Shown here piece after piece: positions 8,846 through 17,461 of a stretch of DNA of 64,000 nt. A program made the translations under genes and the position numbers. The DNA is taken from positions 682,001-746,000 of the forward strand of contig NZ_RCIO01000001.1 in the NCBI RefSeq assembly GCF_004000235.1, written 5' to 3'. The number at the start of each line of letters is the position of its first letter. Within the stretch, counting starts at the first letter, position 1. Below the pieces are notes generated by a model. The model ran no database searches. It was not told the origin of the DNA and saw only the letters and a list, made by a program, of their open reading frames with translations. The DNA comes from Mesorhizobium sp. Z1-4. GTDB taxonomy: Bacteria > Pseudomonadota > Alphaproteobacteria > Rhizobiales > Rhizobiaceae.

Positions 8846-9415
8846 ATGACAGATGCATCACATTCCAGCATGACGGCCCGCCTCAGGGCCGCGGTGTTTG
8901 GCCTGACATTCGGCGCCGCAGCCGCCGTTACCCCGGTGCTTGCGCAGGACAATGGCGGCAATGGCTTCGTGTTGTCCGGCAACTCGCCCATCGAGATCGT
9001 CAGCGACAGGCTGGAAGTGCGCGAAATCGACAATACCGCGGTTTTCACCGGCAATGTGTCGCTGCAGCAGGACAATTTCCTGCTGCGCACGGTGCGGATG
9101 GTCGTCCACTACGTTAATTCGGGCGGCAGCTCTGGCGCTGCGGGCTCGACACAGGTCGAGCGGATCGAAGCCGAGGGCAAAGTCTATATCAAGTCGGACG
9201 AACAGGTGGCGACAGGCGACCGCGGCACTTTCGAAATGGCCAGCGGCATGATGGTACTGACCGGCAGCGAAGTGGTGCTCACCGAAGGCGACAATGTGGT
9301 GGTGGGATGCCGCCTGACAATGAATACGCGCAGCGGCGAATCCCAGATCGACGGCTGCGGTCGCGACACCGGACGTGTACGCATGCTCTTGCAGCCCGAA
9401 TCGGCGGAGAACTGA
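8846..9415 (+). CDS. lptA: LPS transport periplasmic protein LptA (OstA-like)
   Basis: This 189-residue protein has a signal peptide (cleavage near VLA, residue 33) and one OstA/LptA-N domain: [57 protein letters not shown], and repeated [12 protein letters not shown] strands. LptA bridges the periplasm for LPS on its way to the outer membrane. Its stop overlaps the lptB start (TGATG), so the two are coupled. The upstream lptC gene usual in this neighbourhood is absent; the 254 bases between sppA and lptA hold no LptC-like frame. Confidence 0.85.
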   Translation: MTDASHSSMTARLRAAVFGLTFGAAAAVTPVLAQDNGGNGFVLSGNSPIEIVSDRLEVREIDNTAVFTGNVSLQQDNFLLRTVRMVVHYVNSGGSSGAAGSTQVERIEAEGKVYIKSDEQVATGDRGTFEMASGMMVLTGSEVVLTEGDNVVVGCRLTMNTRSGESQIDGCGRDTGRVRMLLQPESAEN

Positions 9416-10218
9416 TGCTGCGGATGCTTTCATCCGGCGGCAAGAGCGACGCAGCTGTGAACGCACCCGACCAGGAAGCGCGGCGCGCTGCGTTCAAAGG
9501 CACGCTCGTCGCCAGCAAACTGACCAAGAGCTACAAGGGCCGCAACGTCGTCGCCGGCGTTTCGCTCGCGGTGCGGGCCGGCGAAGCCGTCGGGCTGCTT
9601 GGGCCCAATGGAGCGGGCAAAACCACCTGCTTCTATATGGTCACCGGCCTGGTTCCGGTCGATTCCGGCAACATCTTCATCGACGGCTACGACGTGACGG
9701 CGATGCCGATGTACCGGCGTGCGCGTCTTGGCATCGGCTATCTGCCGCAGGAAGCGTCGATTTTCCGGGGGCTTACTGTCGAGGGCAATGTCCGGGCGGT
9801 GCTCGAAGTCACCGAAAAGGACCGCCAGGCGCGCGAACGCAAACTCGACGAGCTGCTTGAGGAGTTTCATATCGCGCATCTGCGCAAGGCAATGGCGATT
9901 TCCCTCTCGGGCGGCGAAAGGCGGCGGCTGGAAATAGCGCGGGCACTGGCAAGCAACCCGAATTTCATGCTGCTCGACGAACCCTTTGCCGGCGTCGACC
10001 CGATCGCGGTGGCCGACATCCAGCAACTCGTGCGTCACCTGACGCAGCGCGGCATCGGGGTCCTCATCACCGATCACAATGTGCGCGAAACGCTCGGCCT
10101 CATCGATCGCGCCTATATCATCCATACCGGCAAATTGCTGACCCACGGAACGGCGTCGGAGATCGTCGCCAACGAGGACGTGCGCCGCTACTATCTGGGC
10201 GAACGGTTCAGCCTCTAA
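9415..10218 (+). CDS. lptB: LPS export ABC transporter ATP-binding protein LptB
   Basis: This 267-residue ABC ATPase has Walker [10 protein letters not shown] (63-71), signature [15 protein letters not shown], Walker [14 protein letters not shown] and the H-loop [26 protein letters not shown] is the characteristic LptB Q-loop region. It powers LPS extraction with LptFG, whose genes are not in this window. The N terminus has about 30 extra residues compared with E. coli LptB. ATG 9415 was chosen because it overlaps the lptA stop. rpoN follows 162 bases later, the conserved proteobacterial order. Confidence 0.95.
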   Translation: MLRMLSSGGKSDAAVNAPDQEARRAAFKGTLVASKLTKSYKGRNVVAGVSLAVRAGEAVGLLGPNGAGKTTCFYMVTGLVPVDSGNIFIDGYDVTAMPMYRRARLGIGYLPQEASIFRGLTVEGNVRAVLEVTEKDRQARERKLDELLEEFHIAHLRKAMAISLSGGERRRLEIARALASNPNFMLLDEPFAGVDPIAVADIQQLVRHLTQRGIGVLITDHNVRETLGLIDRAYIIHTGKLLTHGTASEIVANEDVRRYYLGERFSL

Positions 10219-10287
10219 CCCGACTTCTTCCCTGCCTCGGAACGCCCGATCGCAAGTGTAACGCTGCGGTAAGGCCTTTCGGTTAGC

Positions 10288-10316
10288 TTGACATGCAAAA
10301 GCCGGGCCAGTTTCAT
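10288..10316 (+). promoter_or_regulatory. Candidate sigma-70-type promoter for rpoN
   Basis: TTGACA at 10288-10293 is followed by a 17-base spacer and TTTCAT at 10311-10316. The -35 is perfect and the -10 is weak. It lies in the 162-base gap between lptB and rpoN, about 65 bases before the start codon. Confidence 0.35.
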
Positions 10317-10380
10317 CCCGGTGCCCTGATCGGCAATCGACCAAGGCTTTGCGTGCGTTCGCAGGAGTGGTCAGCGGAAG

Positions 10381-11895
10381 ATGGCACTTTCGGCCAAGCT
10401 TCAGTTACGGCAGTCGCAATCACTTGTGATGACGCCACAGCTCATGCAGTCGATCCGGCTGCTGCAGCTGACTCATCCCGAACTCGAGCGCTTCATCGAC
10501 GAAGAAATCGAGCGCAACCCGCTTCTCGACCGGGGAACGGACGACAGCAACCCCGTTCCGCCGCAGGACGCCGAAGCCGCCGACAGCGCGGAATGGAACG
10601 CCGAGGAGACGGAGTGGAGCTCCGAAGCGATGTCGGAGACCTTCGACAGTTCCATGGAAAACGTCTTCCCGGACGACCCGGGGCGTCGCGAGCAGGTCGG
10701 GCCGGATCTGAGTGCCCAATGGAAATCAGCCGGCGGCAGCGGGCGCGAGACAACCGGCAGCGGCGAGGGCTTCGACCTCGATGCCATGGTGGCCGCGCCG
10801 CAGTCGCTGGGCGACGTTCTGCTGGAGCAGATCGCCTTTGCCTTTGCCGATCCGCTTGAGCGCAACATCGCCGCCGCCCTCGCCGACGCGGTGGACGATG
10901 CCGGCTATCTCGATGGCGATGTCGAAGAATTTGCCGAGCGGCTCGGCGTCGAAGCACCTATCGTGGAAAAGGTGCTTGCCGCGTGCCAGCGCTTCGACCC
11001 GGCGGGCGTGTTCGCGCGCAATCTCGCCGAGTGCCTGTCGCTGCAGCTTGAGGCGCGCGGCCGGCTGGACCCGGCAATGAAGGCGCTGACGGCGCATCTA
11101 GAGCTGCTCGCCAAACGCGACTTCGCCGCGCTTTCGCGTATCTGCGGCGTCGGCAGCGACGATCTCGTGGACATGCTGGCGGAAATCAAACTGCTCGATC
11201 CGAAACCCGGCCTCGTCCATTCGAGCGGCACCAGCGAGCCGGTGATCCCGGATGTGGTCATATCTTCCGCGCCCGACGGAAGCTGGGCCGTCGAGCTCAA
11301 CCCCGACGCCTTGCCAAGGGTCCTGGTGGACAACGCTTATTACGCCGAGGTTTCCGGCCGAACCAAAGATGCGCAAGGGCGCGAATTCCTGGCCAACTGC
11401 CTGCAAAGCGCCAACTGGCTCACCCGCAGCCTCGACCAGCGCGCACGCACCATTCTCAAGGTCGCGACCGAGATCGTACGCCAGCAAGACGCCTTTCTCG
11501 TCCATGGCGTGCGGCACCTGAAGCCGCTCAACCTGAAGATGGTGGCCGACGCGATCGGCATGCATGAATCGACCGTCAGCCGCGTCACCGCCAACAAATA
11601 CATGCTCACGCCGCGCGGCGTATTCGAGCTGCGATATTTCTTCACCGCAGCCATATCGTCGGTCGAGGGGGAAGAAACACATTCTGCGGAAGCCGTGCGG
11701 GCGCGCATCCGCGAACTCATCGACGCCGAAAAGCCCGTCGATGTGCTGTCTGACGATGCGATTGTGGACATTCTGAAGAAAAACGGGGTCGATATCGCCC
11801 GCCGCACCGTGGCCAAATACCGGGAAACGATGAACATCCCCTCTTCGGTGCAGCGGCGCCGCGAAAAGCGCGCATTGGCGCGCCATGCTCATTGA
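10381..11895 (+). CDS. rpoN: RNA polymerase sigma-54 factor RpoN
   Basis: The protein is 504 residues with all sigma-54 regions: the Gln-rich activator-interacting region I (LQLRQSQSLVMTPQLMQSIRLLQL, 7-30), a long acidic region II (about 50-130), the core-binding domain (about 145-330), the HTH near KMVADAIGMHESTVSRV, and the RpoN box ARRTVAKYR (473-481), which reads the -24 element. It directs enhancer-dependent transcription of nitrogen, carbon and transport genes. Its location between lptB and hpf-ptsN is conserved in alphaproteobacteria; PtsN and Hpf are often co-regulated with it. Confidence 0.97.
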   Translation: MALSAKLQLRQSQSLVMTPQLMQSIRLLQLTHPELERFIDEEIERNPLLDRGTDDSNPVPPQDAEAADSAEWNAEETEWSSEAMSETFDSSMENVFPDDPGRREQVGPDLSAQWKSAGGSGRETTGSGEGFDLDAMVAAPQSLGDVLLEQIAFAFADPLERNIAAALADAVDDAGYLDGDVEEFAERLGVEAPIVEKVLAACQRFDPAGVFARNLAECLSLQLEARGRLDPAMKALTAHLELLAKRDFAALSRICGVGSDDLVDMLAEIKLLDPKPGLVHSSGTSEPVIPDVVISSAPDGSWAVELNPDALPRVLVDNAYYAEVSGRTKDAQGREFLANCLQSANWLTRSLDQRARTILKVATEIVRQQDAFLVHGVRHLKPLNLKMVADAIGMHESTVSRVTANKYMLTPRGVFELRYFFTAAISSVEGEETHSAEAVRARIRELIDAEKPVDVLSDDAIVDILKKNGVDIARRTVAKYRETMNIPSSVQRRREKRALARHAH

Positions 11896-11938
11896 GCGGC
11901 ACGCCAAACCACGGTTTTCCACCGTCTGAGGCGCTTCG

Positions 11939-11967
11939 TTGACAAGCGCATTTTTAGGGAATAGAAG
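11939..11967 (+). promoter_or_regulatory. Candidate promoter for hpf-ptsN
   Basis: TTGACA (11939-11944), a 17-base spacer, then TAGAAG (11962-11967) lie in the 242-base gap between rpoN and hpf. The -35 is perfect and the -10 matches 4 of 6. The resulting leader would be about 160 bases. Confidence 0.45.
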
Positions 11968-12137
11968 CCCGCCCGCAACCGGGATAACCGGCATGAAGAC
12001 GGGTCAGCATGTGAACGGCCTGTCGGCCCGGAGTGAATAAATCCGAATTGGTGCTGTGCGGGATTTCCCTTGGCGGGAGATGACCGGTATGGTTCAGCAC
12101 AGACAAATTGCCGTGCTTACAGGATCGTCGGTCTGAA

Positions 12138-12719
12138 ATGAATTTGCGCATATCGGGCAAGCATATGGACGTCGGCGATGCGTTTCGCTCCCGGATCGAA
12201 GATCGCATCGACGACGCCGTTAACAAATATTTCGATGGTGGCTACACCGGCCATGTAACGGTCGAGAAAGCGGGATCGCGTTTCTCAGCCGACTGCCTTG
12301 TGCGGCTCGATACCGGAATCGTGCTACAGGCCACTGGCCAGGCACAGGAACCACAGGCGGCGTTCGACGCCGCCGCGGAGCGCGTCGAGAAGCGCCTTCG
12401 CCGCTACAAGCGGCGGCTGAAGTCGCATAGCGGCGCAAGCAAGGAGGCTACCGAGTCGATCGATCTTGCCTACCGCGTGATTGCGCCGGTGGCCGACGAA
12501 GACGACGAGGTTCCCGAGGACTACGCTCCAGCCGTTATCGCGGAACAGACGGTCGAACTGCGGACCATGTCGGTTGCAGAAGCCGCGATCGAACTCGATA
12601 CCAAGGACAACCCCGTCTACATATTCCGCAATGCGGGCAATCGGCATGTGAGCATCGTCTACCGCCGGCCCGACGGAAATATTGGCTGGATCGACACAGC
12701 ATCGGCCGAAGGCCGGTAA
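12138..12719 (+). CDS. hpf: Long-form ribosome hibernation-promoting factor
   Basis: This 193-residue protein has an N-terminal S30AE/YfiA domain (MNLRISGKHMDVGDAFRSRIEDRI) and a C-terminal dimerisation domain (SVAEAAIELDTKDNPVYIFRN, HVSIVYRRPDGNIGWID). That makes it the long HPF that forms 100S ribosome dimers in stationary phase. ATG 12138 matches the family start; the ten extra upstream residues of the open frame are not family-like. It is followed by ptsN across a short hairpin-containing gap. Confidence 0.92.
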   Translation: MNLRISGKHMDVGDAFRSRIEDRIDDAVNKYFDGGYTGHVTVEKAGSRFSADCLVRLDTGIVLQATGQAQEPQAAFDAAAERVEKRLRRYKRRLKSHSGASKEATESIDLAYRVIAPVADEDDEVPEDYAPAVIAEQTVELRTMSVAEAAIELDTKDNPVYIFRNAGNRHVSIVYRRPDGNIGWIDTASAEGR

Positions 12720-12731
12720 ACCAACCCGTTG

Positions 12732-12757
12732 CGGCCCGCCGCTTGCCGAGCGGGCCG
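12732..12757. other. Intercistronic hairpin between hpf and ptsN
   Basis: CGGCCCGC (12732-12739) pairs perfectly with GCGGGCCG (12750-12757) across a 10-base loop. No T-run follows, so it looks like an RNA-processing or stability hairpin rather than a full terminator. Confidence 0.5.
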
Positions 12758-12785
12758 GACAAGGGCCAAGTCAAAGGACCCGATT

Positions 12786-13250
12786 ATGGATCTCAGCGAT
12801 CTGATCGATGTTTCGGCAGTCATGCCGACCCTGAAGGCCAATTCCAAGAAGCAGCTTCTGCAGCTGATGTCCGAACGCGCGGCGGCCATTACCGGGCTTC
12901 CGGAGCGCGAAGTCTTCGATACCATCCTGCAGCGCGAGCGCCTGGGTTCGACGGGCGTTGGCAACGGCATCGCCATTCCGCACGGCAAGCTGCCGGGCGT
13001 CGACAAGATTGTCGGCGTGTTTGCGCGGCTGGAGCAGCCGGTCGATTTCGAGGCGCTGGACGATCAGCCTGTCGATCTCATTTTCATGCTGCTGGCACCC
13101 GAAGGCGCAGGCGCAGACCACCTGAAGGCGCTTTCGCGTATTGCGCGCGTGTTGCGCGACGCCGAAACGGTGCAGAAAATCCGCGGCACCAGCGACGCGA
13201 CCGCGATCTACACGTTCCTGTCGCAGACACCGGCATCTCACGCCGCCTGA
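12786..13250 (+). CDS. ptsN: PTS IIA-like nitrogen regulatory protein PtsN (EIIA-Ntr)
   Basis: The 154-residue EIIA-Ntr protein has the phosphoacceptor His in GIAIPHGKLPG and the conserved LLQLMSERAAAITGL and FMLLAPEGAGADHLKALSRIARVL segments. It is the terminal acceptor of the regulatory PTS-Ntr chain and affects potassium, nitrogen and stress regulation by binding partners. ATG 12786 fits the family start MDLSDLI. It is the last gene of the rpoN-hpf-ptsN block. Confidence 0.93.
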   Translation: MDLSDLIDVSAVMPTLKANSKKQLLQLMSERAAAITGLPEREVFDTILQRERLGSTGVGNGIAIPHGKLPGVDKIVGVFARLEQPVDFEALDDQPVDLIFMLLAPEGAGADHLKALSRIARVLRDAETVQKIRGTSDATAIYTFLSQTPASHAA

Positions 13251-13345
13251 GGCGCCTCGCTGACGTCATCCTCGCCCTGTAGCGAGGCCGCCAGTCGGAA
13301 TCTTTCACGAACAGCTTCGCCGCCCAGGCGTGGATATCATCGCAG

Positions 13346-13368
13346 ATCCTCGGGACAGGCCCGAGGAT
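13346..13368. repeat. Palindromic intergenic repeat, copy 1
   Basis: ATCCTCGGG (13346-13354) and CCCGAGGAT (13360-13368) form a perfect 9-base stem with the 5-base loop ACAGG. The same stem recurs at 54953-54975. It lies in the 164-base gap between the convergent ptsN and DUF1150 genes, where a hairpin would suit as a bidirectional terminator or a dispersed repeat. Confidence 0.75.
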
Positions 13369-13414
13369 GACGGGTGAAACCGAAGCCGCTCACCCCGGCG
13401 GAAACGAACGCGCC

Positions 13415-13672
13415 CTAGTGTACGCTGACCGGTGTCAGATCGTTCTGCATGGCGCCGGCAAGCGCGCTTGCCTGTGCATCTGCCAGCAGAATGGGCGTGC
13501 CGTTGGCCGCAAAAACAGCCCAGAGCCTGGTGCCGGGCGCCATTTCGGGCGCGTCGGGGAAACGTTCCTTTAGTTCGGCGCTGTCGAATTCGCGAAGATA
13601 GGCCACGGTGCCTTCGCCAAGATGCGCCAGCTCCTCTTCGGAGAGGACATTTCTGGTCTCAAATTCAGTCAT
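13415..13672 (-). CDS. DUF1150 family protein
   Basis: This 85-residue soluble protein (EEELAHLGEGTVAYLREFDSAE, GTRLWAVFAANGTPILLADAQ) belongs to the alphaproteobacterial DUF1150 family, whose function is unknown. ATG 13672 has a strong AAGGAGG five bases upstream. It is directly downstream of hsp20 (73-base gap), an arrangement common in rhizobia. Co-expression with heat shock is inferred from this linkage. Confidence 0.85.
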   Translation of the reverse strand: MTEFETRNVLSEEELAHLGEGTVAYLREFDSAELKERFPDAPEMAPGTRLWAVFAANGTPILLADAQASALAGAMQNDLTPVSVH

Positions 13673-13745
13673 GCAAGCCTCCTTGCGTGCAGGAAGTCCC
13701 TTCTGACCAACCCGCTACAGAGCTTAATTTCGTGCGGGGCTGTAA

Positions 13746-14171
13746 TCAGTCTCGCACCGAAATGTTGATTTTTCGTACCAGCTTCTCGGGCTGGGGACGG
13801 TCGAGGTCGATGGACAACAGACCGTTCTTCAGCTCCGCGCCGGTGACGCGCATGCCTTCGGCCAGGACGAAGGTGCGCTGAAACTGCCGGGCGGCGATGC
13901 CGCGATGCAGAAATTCGCGCTCGGTGTCGTCGGCCTGGCGGCCACGTACGATCAGCTGGCTCTCTTCGGTCGACACGTCGAGCTCCTCGTCGGAGAACCC
14001 GGCCACTGCAAGCGTGATGCGCAGCTTGTCGGTGCCGCCTTCGGCGCCACGGATGCGCTCGATATTGTAGGGCGGGTAGCCGTCGGCTGATTTGGCGACG
14101 CGCTCGAGCGTCTTTTCCATCGTATCGAACCCCAGAAGCAGCGGGCTCGAGAAAGTCGACATACGTGTCAT
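13746..14171 (-). CDS. Hsp20 (alpha-crystallin family) small heat-shock protein
   Basis: The protein is 141 residues. It contains an alpha-crystallin domain (YNIERIRGAEGGTDKLRITLAVAGF, ELDVSTEESQLIVRGRQ, FLHRGIAARQFQRTFVLAEGM) with the GLLSIDL end motif and a C-terminal IxI-like KINISV. This class A rhizobial sHsp holds unfolded proteins for refolding. GAGGA sits seven bases before ATG 14171. An RpoH-type promoter is seen upstream (14237-14265). The nucleoside hydrolase gene is divergent. Confidence 0.92.
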   Translation of the reverse strand: MTRMSTFSSPLLLGFDTMEKTLERVAKSADGYPPYNIERIRGAEGGTDKLRITLAVAGFSDEELDVSTEESQLIVRGRQADDTEREFLHRGIAARQFQRTFVLAEGMRVTGAELKNGLLSIDLDRPQPEKLVRKINISVRD

Positions 14172-14236
14172 ACCGTGTCCTCAAAGAGCGACGTGGACAG
14201 ACGCAAACCCTTGTGGCGTTTTCGTCTTTGACACTG

Positions 14237-14265
14237 ATATGGTCCGCCGCAATTTCGAGTTCAAG
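14237..14265 (-). promoter_or_regulatory. Candidate RpoH (sigma-32) promoter for hsp20
   Basis: Read on the minus strand, CTTGAA (14265-14260) is followed by 17 bases and CCATAT (14242-14237). CTTGAA is the sigma-32 -35 consensus and CCATAT fits the CCCCATNT -10. It predicts a leader of about 60 bases before ATG 14171. Confidence 0.5.
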
Positions 14266-14285
14266 GGCAAGGAGTTGGGTTGAAC

Positions 14286-15230
14286 ATGAGCGGCGCGCGC
14301 AAGATCATTATCGATACGGACCCGGGGCAGGACGATGCGGTGGCGATACTGCTTGCGCTGGCCAGCCCGGAACTCGACGTCGTCGGGATCACCGCGGTCG
14401 CGGGCAATGTGCCGCTTTCGTTCACCGAAAAGAACGCCCGCAAGATCTGCGAACTCGCCGGCCAGCCGGAAACACCCGTCTTTGCCGGTGCGGACCGGCC
14501 GCTTGAGCGGAAACTCGTGACTGCGGAGCATGTGCACGGCAAGACCGGGCTCGACGGCCCCGAGTTACCTGAACCCGCAATGCAGCTGCAGGACAGGCAT
14601 GCGGTGGATTTCATCGTGGAGACGCTCATGGCGGCCGAACCCGGGGAGATCACACTCTGCCCGCTCGGCCCGCTCACCAATATCGCACTGGCGCTGCGCA
14701 AGGAGCCGGCCATTGCGCCGCGCATCCGCGAGATCGTCCTCATGGGCGGCGGCTTCTTCGAGGGCGGCAACATCACACCGACGGCCGAGTTCAACATCTA
14801 TGTCGATCCGGAAGCGGCCGACATCGTTTTCCGCTCCGGCATACCGGTTACCATGATGCCGCTCGACGTGACCCACAAGGCGCTCTCGAGGGCCACGCGG
14901 GTCGAGGCCTTCCGCGACATCGGCAACCGTGCAGGGACCGCCGTCAGCGAGATGCTGTCCTTCTCGGAACGCTTCGACGAGGAAAAATACGGTACCGACG
15001 GCGGCCCGCTTCACGATCCCTGTGTGATCGCCTGGCTGATCAGGCCCGAGCTGTTCTCCGGCCGCGACTGCAATGTGGCAATCGAGCTGAAGTCCGAGCT
15101 GACGCTCGGCATGACGGTCATCGACTGGTGGCAGGTCACCAGCCGTCCGCACAATGCGCATGTGGTTCGCGACATCGACGCGGACGGCTTTTTCGCGCTG
15201 CTGACCGAGCGGCTGGCAAAGCTGCCCTAG
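14286..15230 (+). CDS. Inosine-uridine-preferring nucleoside hydrolase family protein
   Basis: This 314-residue hydrolase carries the Ca2+-binding signature DTDPGQDDAVA, followed by LCPLGPLTNIALAL and IVLMGGGFFEGGNITPTAEFN; HDPCVIA is the second metal/ribose site. The enzyme splits N-glycosidic bonds of nucleosides to base plus ribose in salvage. ATG 14286 gives the family-like start MSGARKIIIDTDPG. TTG 14280 is an alternative with better spacing (5 bases) from AAGGAG. Its 3' end overlaps that of the convergent ribokinase gene by four bases, and ribokinase is the next step for the ribose released. Confidence 0.92.
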   Translation: MSGARKIIIDTDPGQDDAVAILLALASPELDVVGITAVAGNVPLSFTEKNARKICELAGQPETPVFAGADRPLERKLVTAEHVHGKTGLDGPELPEPAMQLQDRHAVDFIVETLMAAEPGEITLCPLGPLTNIALALRKEPAIAPRIREIVLMGGGFFEGGNITPTAEFNIYVDPEAADIVFRSGIPVTMMPLDVTHKALSRATRVEAFRDIGNRAGTAVSEMLSFSERFDEEKYGTDGGPLHDPCVIAWLIRPELFSGRDCNVAIELKSELTLGMTVIDWWQVTSRPHNAHVVRDIDADGFFALLTERLAKLP

Positions 15231-16135
15231 GCCGAAACCCCGGCTAGCGCGGTATCGACCTCCGCGGCAAGTGGAATGGCGGGCTGCGCGCCGGGCTTGA
15301 GGCAGGCGAGCGAGCCCGCCGCGGCTGCGCGGCGCAGTGCATCGGCCAGGCCAAGGCCGGCATCGAGCCCGGCTGCCAGGTAACCGCAGAAGGTATCGCC
15401 CGCCCCGACCGTGTCGACTGGCGTGATCGGCAGCGCGGGCACGCTGAACTCATCGTCCGGCGTCACGGCCAGCACACCGTCGCCCCCGAGCGTGACGATC
15501 AGCGCACCTCCGGTCCTGGCCACGAATGCGCGCATGCGCTGTTTGCGCTCGCCCGCTTCCAGACCCAGCGCATCGGCATAAAGATCGAACTCGGTTTCGT
15601 TGGCGACGACATAGTCGGCGCGTGGCAGGAGCGGTGCCGCCGAAGCCACGAACGGCGCCGTGTTGAGCACCGACACCGCGCCTGCCTTGCGCGCGGCGCC
15701 TAGGGCCGCTGCCACGGTCTCGACCGGGATCTCGTGCTGCAGAAGCAGATGGTCGCCGCGCGTAATCGGGCTCCCGGCCAGATCGCCTTCGGCAACCAGC
15801 CCGTTCGCACCGGGCACCACGGCAATCATGTTCTCGCCGTCGCCTCCGACAAGAATGAGTGCCGTGCCGGTCGCCGTTTCGGCTTTTTTCACGCTGGAGA
15901 GGTCCACGCCTGCCTCGTCCAGCAGTGCCAGCGCTTCGCCGGCGAAGGCGTCCTTTCCGACCGCGCCGACCATGCATACCCTTGCGCCGGCGCGGCGCGC
16001 GGCGAGTGCCTGGTTCGCTCCCTTGCCGCCGGGGGCGGTCGCGAATTGCGAGCCCGGTACGGTTTCGCCTGGCCCGGGCAGCCGCCCGACATTGGCAATG
16101 AGATCGAGATTGATTGAGCCGACGACGATGATCAT
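15227..16135 (-). CDS. rbsK: Ribokinase
   Basis: The 302-residue PfkB-family sugar kinase has both signatures: GGKGANQALAARRAGA near residue 36 and DTVGAGDTFCGYLAAGL near 240, with the catalytic Asp in GAGD. The N-terminal GSINLDLIANVGRLPGPGET matches ribokinases. It makes ribose-5-phosphate from ribose and ATP. It is convergent with and overlaps the nucleoside hydrolase gene, which fits a nucleoside-salvage pairing even though the two are not in one operon. Confidence 0.93.
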   Translation of the reverse strand: MIIVVGSINLDLIANVGRLPGPGETVPGSQFATAPGGKGANQALAARRAGARVCMVGAVGKDAFAGEALALLDEAGVDLSSVKKAETATGTALILVGGDGENMIAVVPGANGLVAEGDLAGSPITRGDHLLLQHEIPVETVAAALGAARKAGAVSVLNTAPFVASAAPLLPRADYVVANETEFDLYADALGLEAGERKQRMRAFVARTGGALIVTLGGDGVLAVTPDDEFSVPALPITPVDTVGAGDTFCGYLAAGLDAGLGLADALRRAAAAGSLACLKPGAQPAIPLAAEVDTALAGVSA

Positions 16136-16197
16136 GAACGCACCCGTTAGATTCGCGCCGCCAAAAGAGCAGCTGCGCGCCGCTTTGGCCAGTGCCG

Positions 16198-16671
16198 CTA
16201 TTCACATCGCACAAGGACCTGCGCCTGGTAACTGCCGGCCGGAAACGTTCCCGCGGCTCGGCTCGCCGTGAGATCGACTGCGACCGTGTAGGTGCCGTTG
16301 ACCAGCCGCGTCACGACGGCCCCGCTGACCGGCGCTCCGCCATCCACCGCATAGGAGGAAGCGTAGGTGACGCTGTCGCCGCCACCGGCCGGAGCCGACA
16401 GAAATGCAGCAGGCGGCGGCGCGGACAGTCCGTAGCAGTCGAGCAGATTGAGGATCGAACAGACCAGCGAGTCCGGTTCCACGGTAACAACCGCCGCGTT
16501 ACCGCCAGCCTGGTTAGAGGCCAGAACATTGAGGGCGCCGTTCGTGGTCATCGTGCCTGCGTTGACCACGGTGATCGTGCAGGTGCCGATGATCGCCGCC
16601 TGCGCCTGCGGGCCGAGTGCTGCCTGCAGCGTCATGCAGCTCACCAGCCCGGCAAGGCTGCACCGCCTCAT
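16198..16671 (-). CDS. Spore coat protein U (SCPU) domain secreted protein
   Basis: This 157-residue protein has a signal peptide (cleavage near AQA-A, residue 25) and a single SCPU/pilin-like domain of beta strands ending in the diagnostic GSYQAQVLVRCE. SCPU proteins are subunits of archaic-type chaperone-usher fibres. ATG 16671 overlaps the stop of the gene upstream (ATGA). It is the last gene of a four-gene cluster that includes a second SCPU protein and a chaperone-like protein, but no usher. Confidence 0.8.
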   Translation of the reverse strand: MRRCSLAGLVSCMTLQAALGPQAQAAIIGTCTITVVNAGTMTTNGALNVLASNQAGGNAAVVTVEPDSLVCSILNLLDCYGLSAPPPAAFLSAPAGGGDSVTYASSYAVDGGAPVSGAVVTRLVNGTYTVAVDLTASRAAGTFPAGSYQAQVLVRCE

Positions 16672-17114
16672 TTGTCGCGGCCGCTGGACCAGCCTTCATT
16701 CGCCCAGCCGGCGTCGACCTGCTGGGCGCCGCCATGCCCCATGCCCATTTTCAGCATGCGGATTTCCATCTCCAGCCGCTGGATCTCAAGCGCATACAGC
16801 CTTGAACAATCGATGCGGGACGGGCGCCGTCCCAGCGGCACCACGACACGGCCATAGGTCGCCATGCCCTCGGTGGCCGAGCGCCCGCCAACCACGCCGA
16901 CATCGAGATATGCACCGCTGCCTGAAATCGAGGAGCGGCAGGTCGTGCCGTCCGCGGCACGCACCTCGTCCTGGCCCTGCGGCAGAGACACGCCCGGCAG
17001 GGTGAAGCCGGTCTGGTTGAGATTGTAGACGTCGTTGGCCGCCGCGGGCGCCGAAACCATGGCTGCCAGCGCCGCCAGCAGCGCTACATGCGCCGCGCGA
17101 GAAACTTTCCACAT
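16668..17114 (-). CDS. Secreted protein of unknown function in the SCPU cluster
   Basis: This 148-residue protein has a signal peptide (about 1-26, SAPAAA-N), a segment DGTTCRSSISGSGAYLDVGVVG, then YGRVVVPLGRRPSRIDCSRLYALEIQRLEMEIRMLKMG, which looks like a short beta region followed by a helix. I do not recognise the family. Its start overlaps the end of the chaperone-like gene by 31 bases and its end overlaps the next SCPU gene, so it almost certainly belongs to the same system. Confidence 0.65.
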   Translation of the reverse strand: MWKVSRAAHVALLAALAAMVSAPAAANDVYNLNQTGFTLPGVSLPQGQDEVRAADGTTCRSSISGSGAYLDVGVVGGRSATEGMATYGRVVVPLGRRPSRIDCSRLYALEIQRLEMEIRMLKMGMGHGGAQQVDAGWANEGWSSGRDK

Positions 17115-17461
17115 ATCTGCGCCTTTATCTGAGTTTGCTGCCCTGGGAATGGAACGCTTTCGGTACAGATACGCACTTTGCGGGACGCAGCGCCCTCAAA
17201 GGGCACAATGACGAGAACGGGGCGCGACGCCTGCCCGCCGAGCATGAAACTCGACGGCGTAATGCGGGCCGCGACTGGCGCGAAATCCTGATCGTAGACC
17301 CGCACCTCCACGCGAATGCGATGGCCGTAAGGGTTGGCGGGATGAACCCGCACGGCAAAGACGTCGGTGAAGCTGGTCACCACGCCGCGCATCGGGCTCA
17401 TCGACTGGCCGAGCGCGGGCAGCGCGGCGAACAAGAAGCTGATAGCGAGAGCTATTCGCAT
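17084..17461 (-). CDS. Small PapD-like periplasmic chaperone-domain protein
   Basis: This 125-residue secreted protein has a signal peptide about 1-18 (ALG-Q). The body reads like one immunoglobulin-like domain of a pilus chaperone: SPMRGVVTSFTDV, a strand with RIRVEVRVYDQ, ITPSSFMLGGQASRPVLVIVPF and KVRICTES. Normal PapD-type chaperones have two such domains and about 230 residues, so this one is half-size. It lies between the SCPU gene and the unknown gene with short overlaps. The chaperone role is inferred from motif resemblance and context. Confidence 0.6.
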   Translation of the reverse strand: MRIALAISFLFAALPALGQSMSPMRGVVTSFTDVFAVRVHPANPYGHRIRVEVRVYDQDFAPVAARITPSSFMLGGQASRPVLVIVPFEGAASRKVRICTESVPFPGQQTQIKAQICGKFLARRM

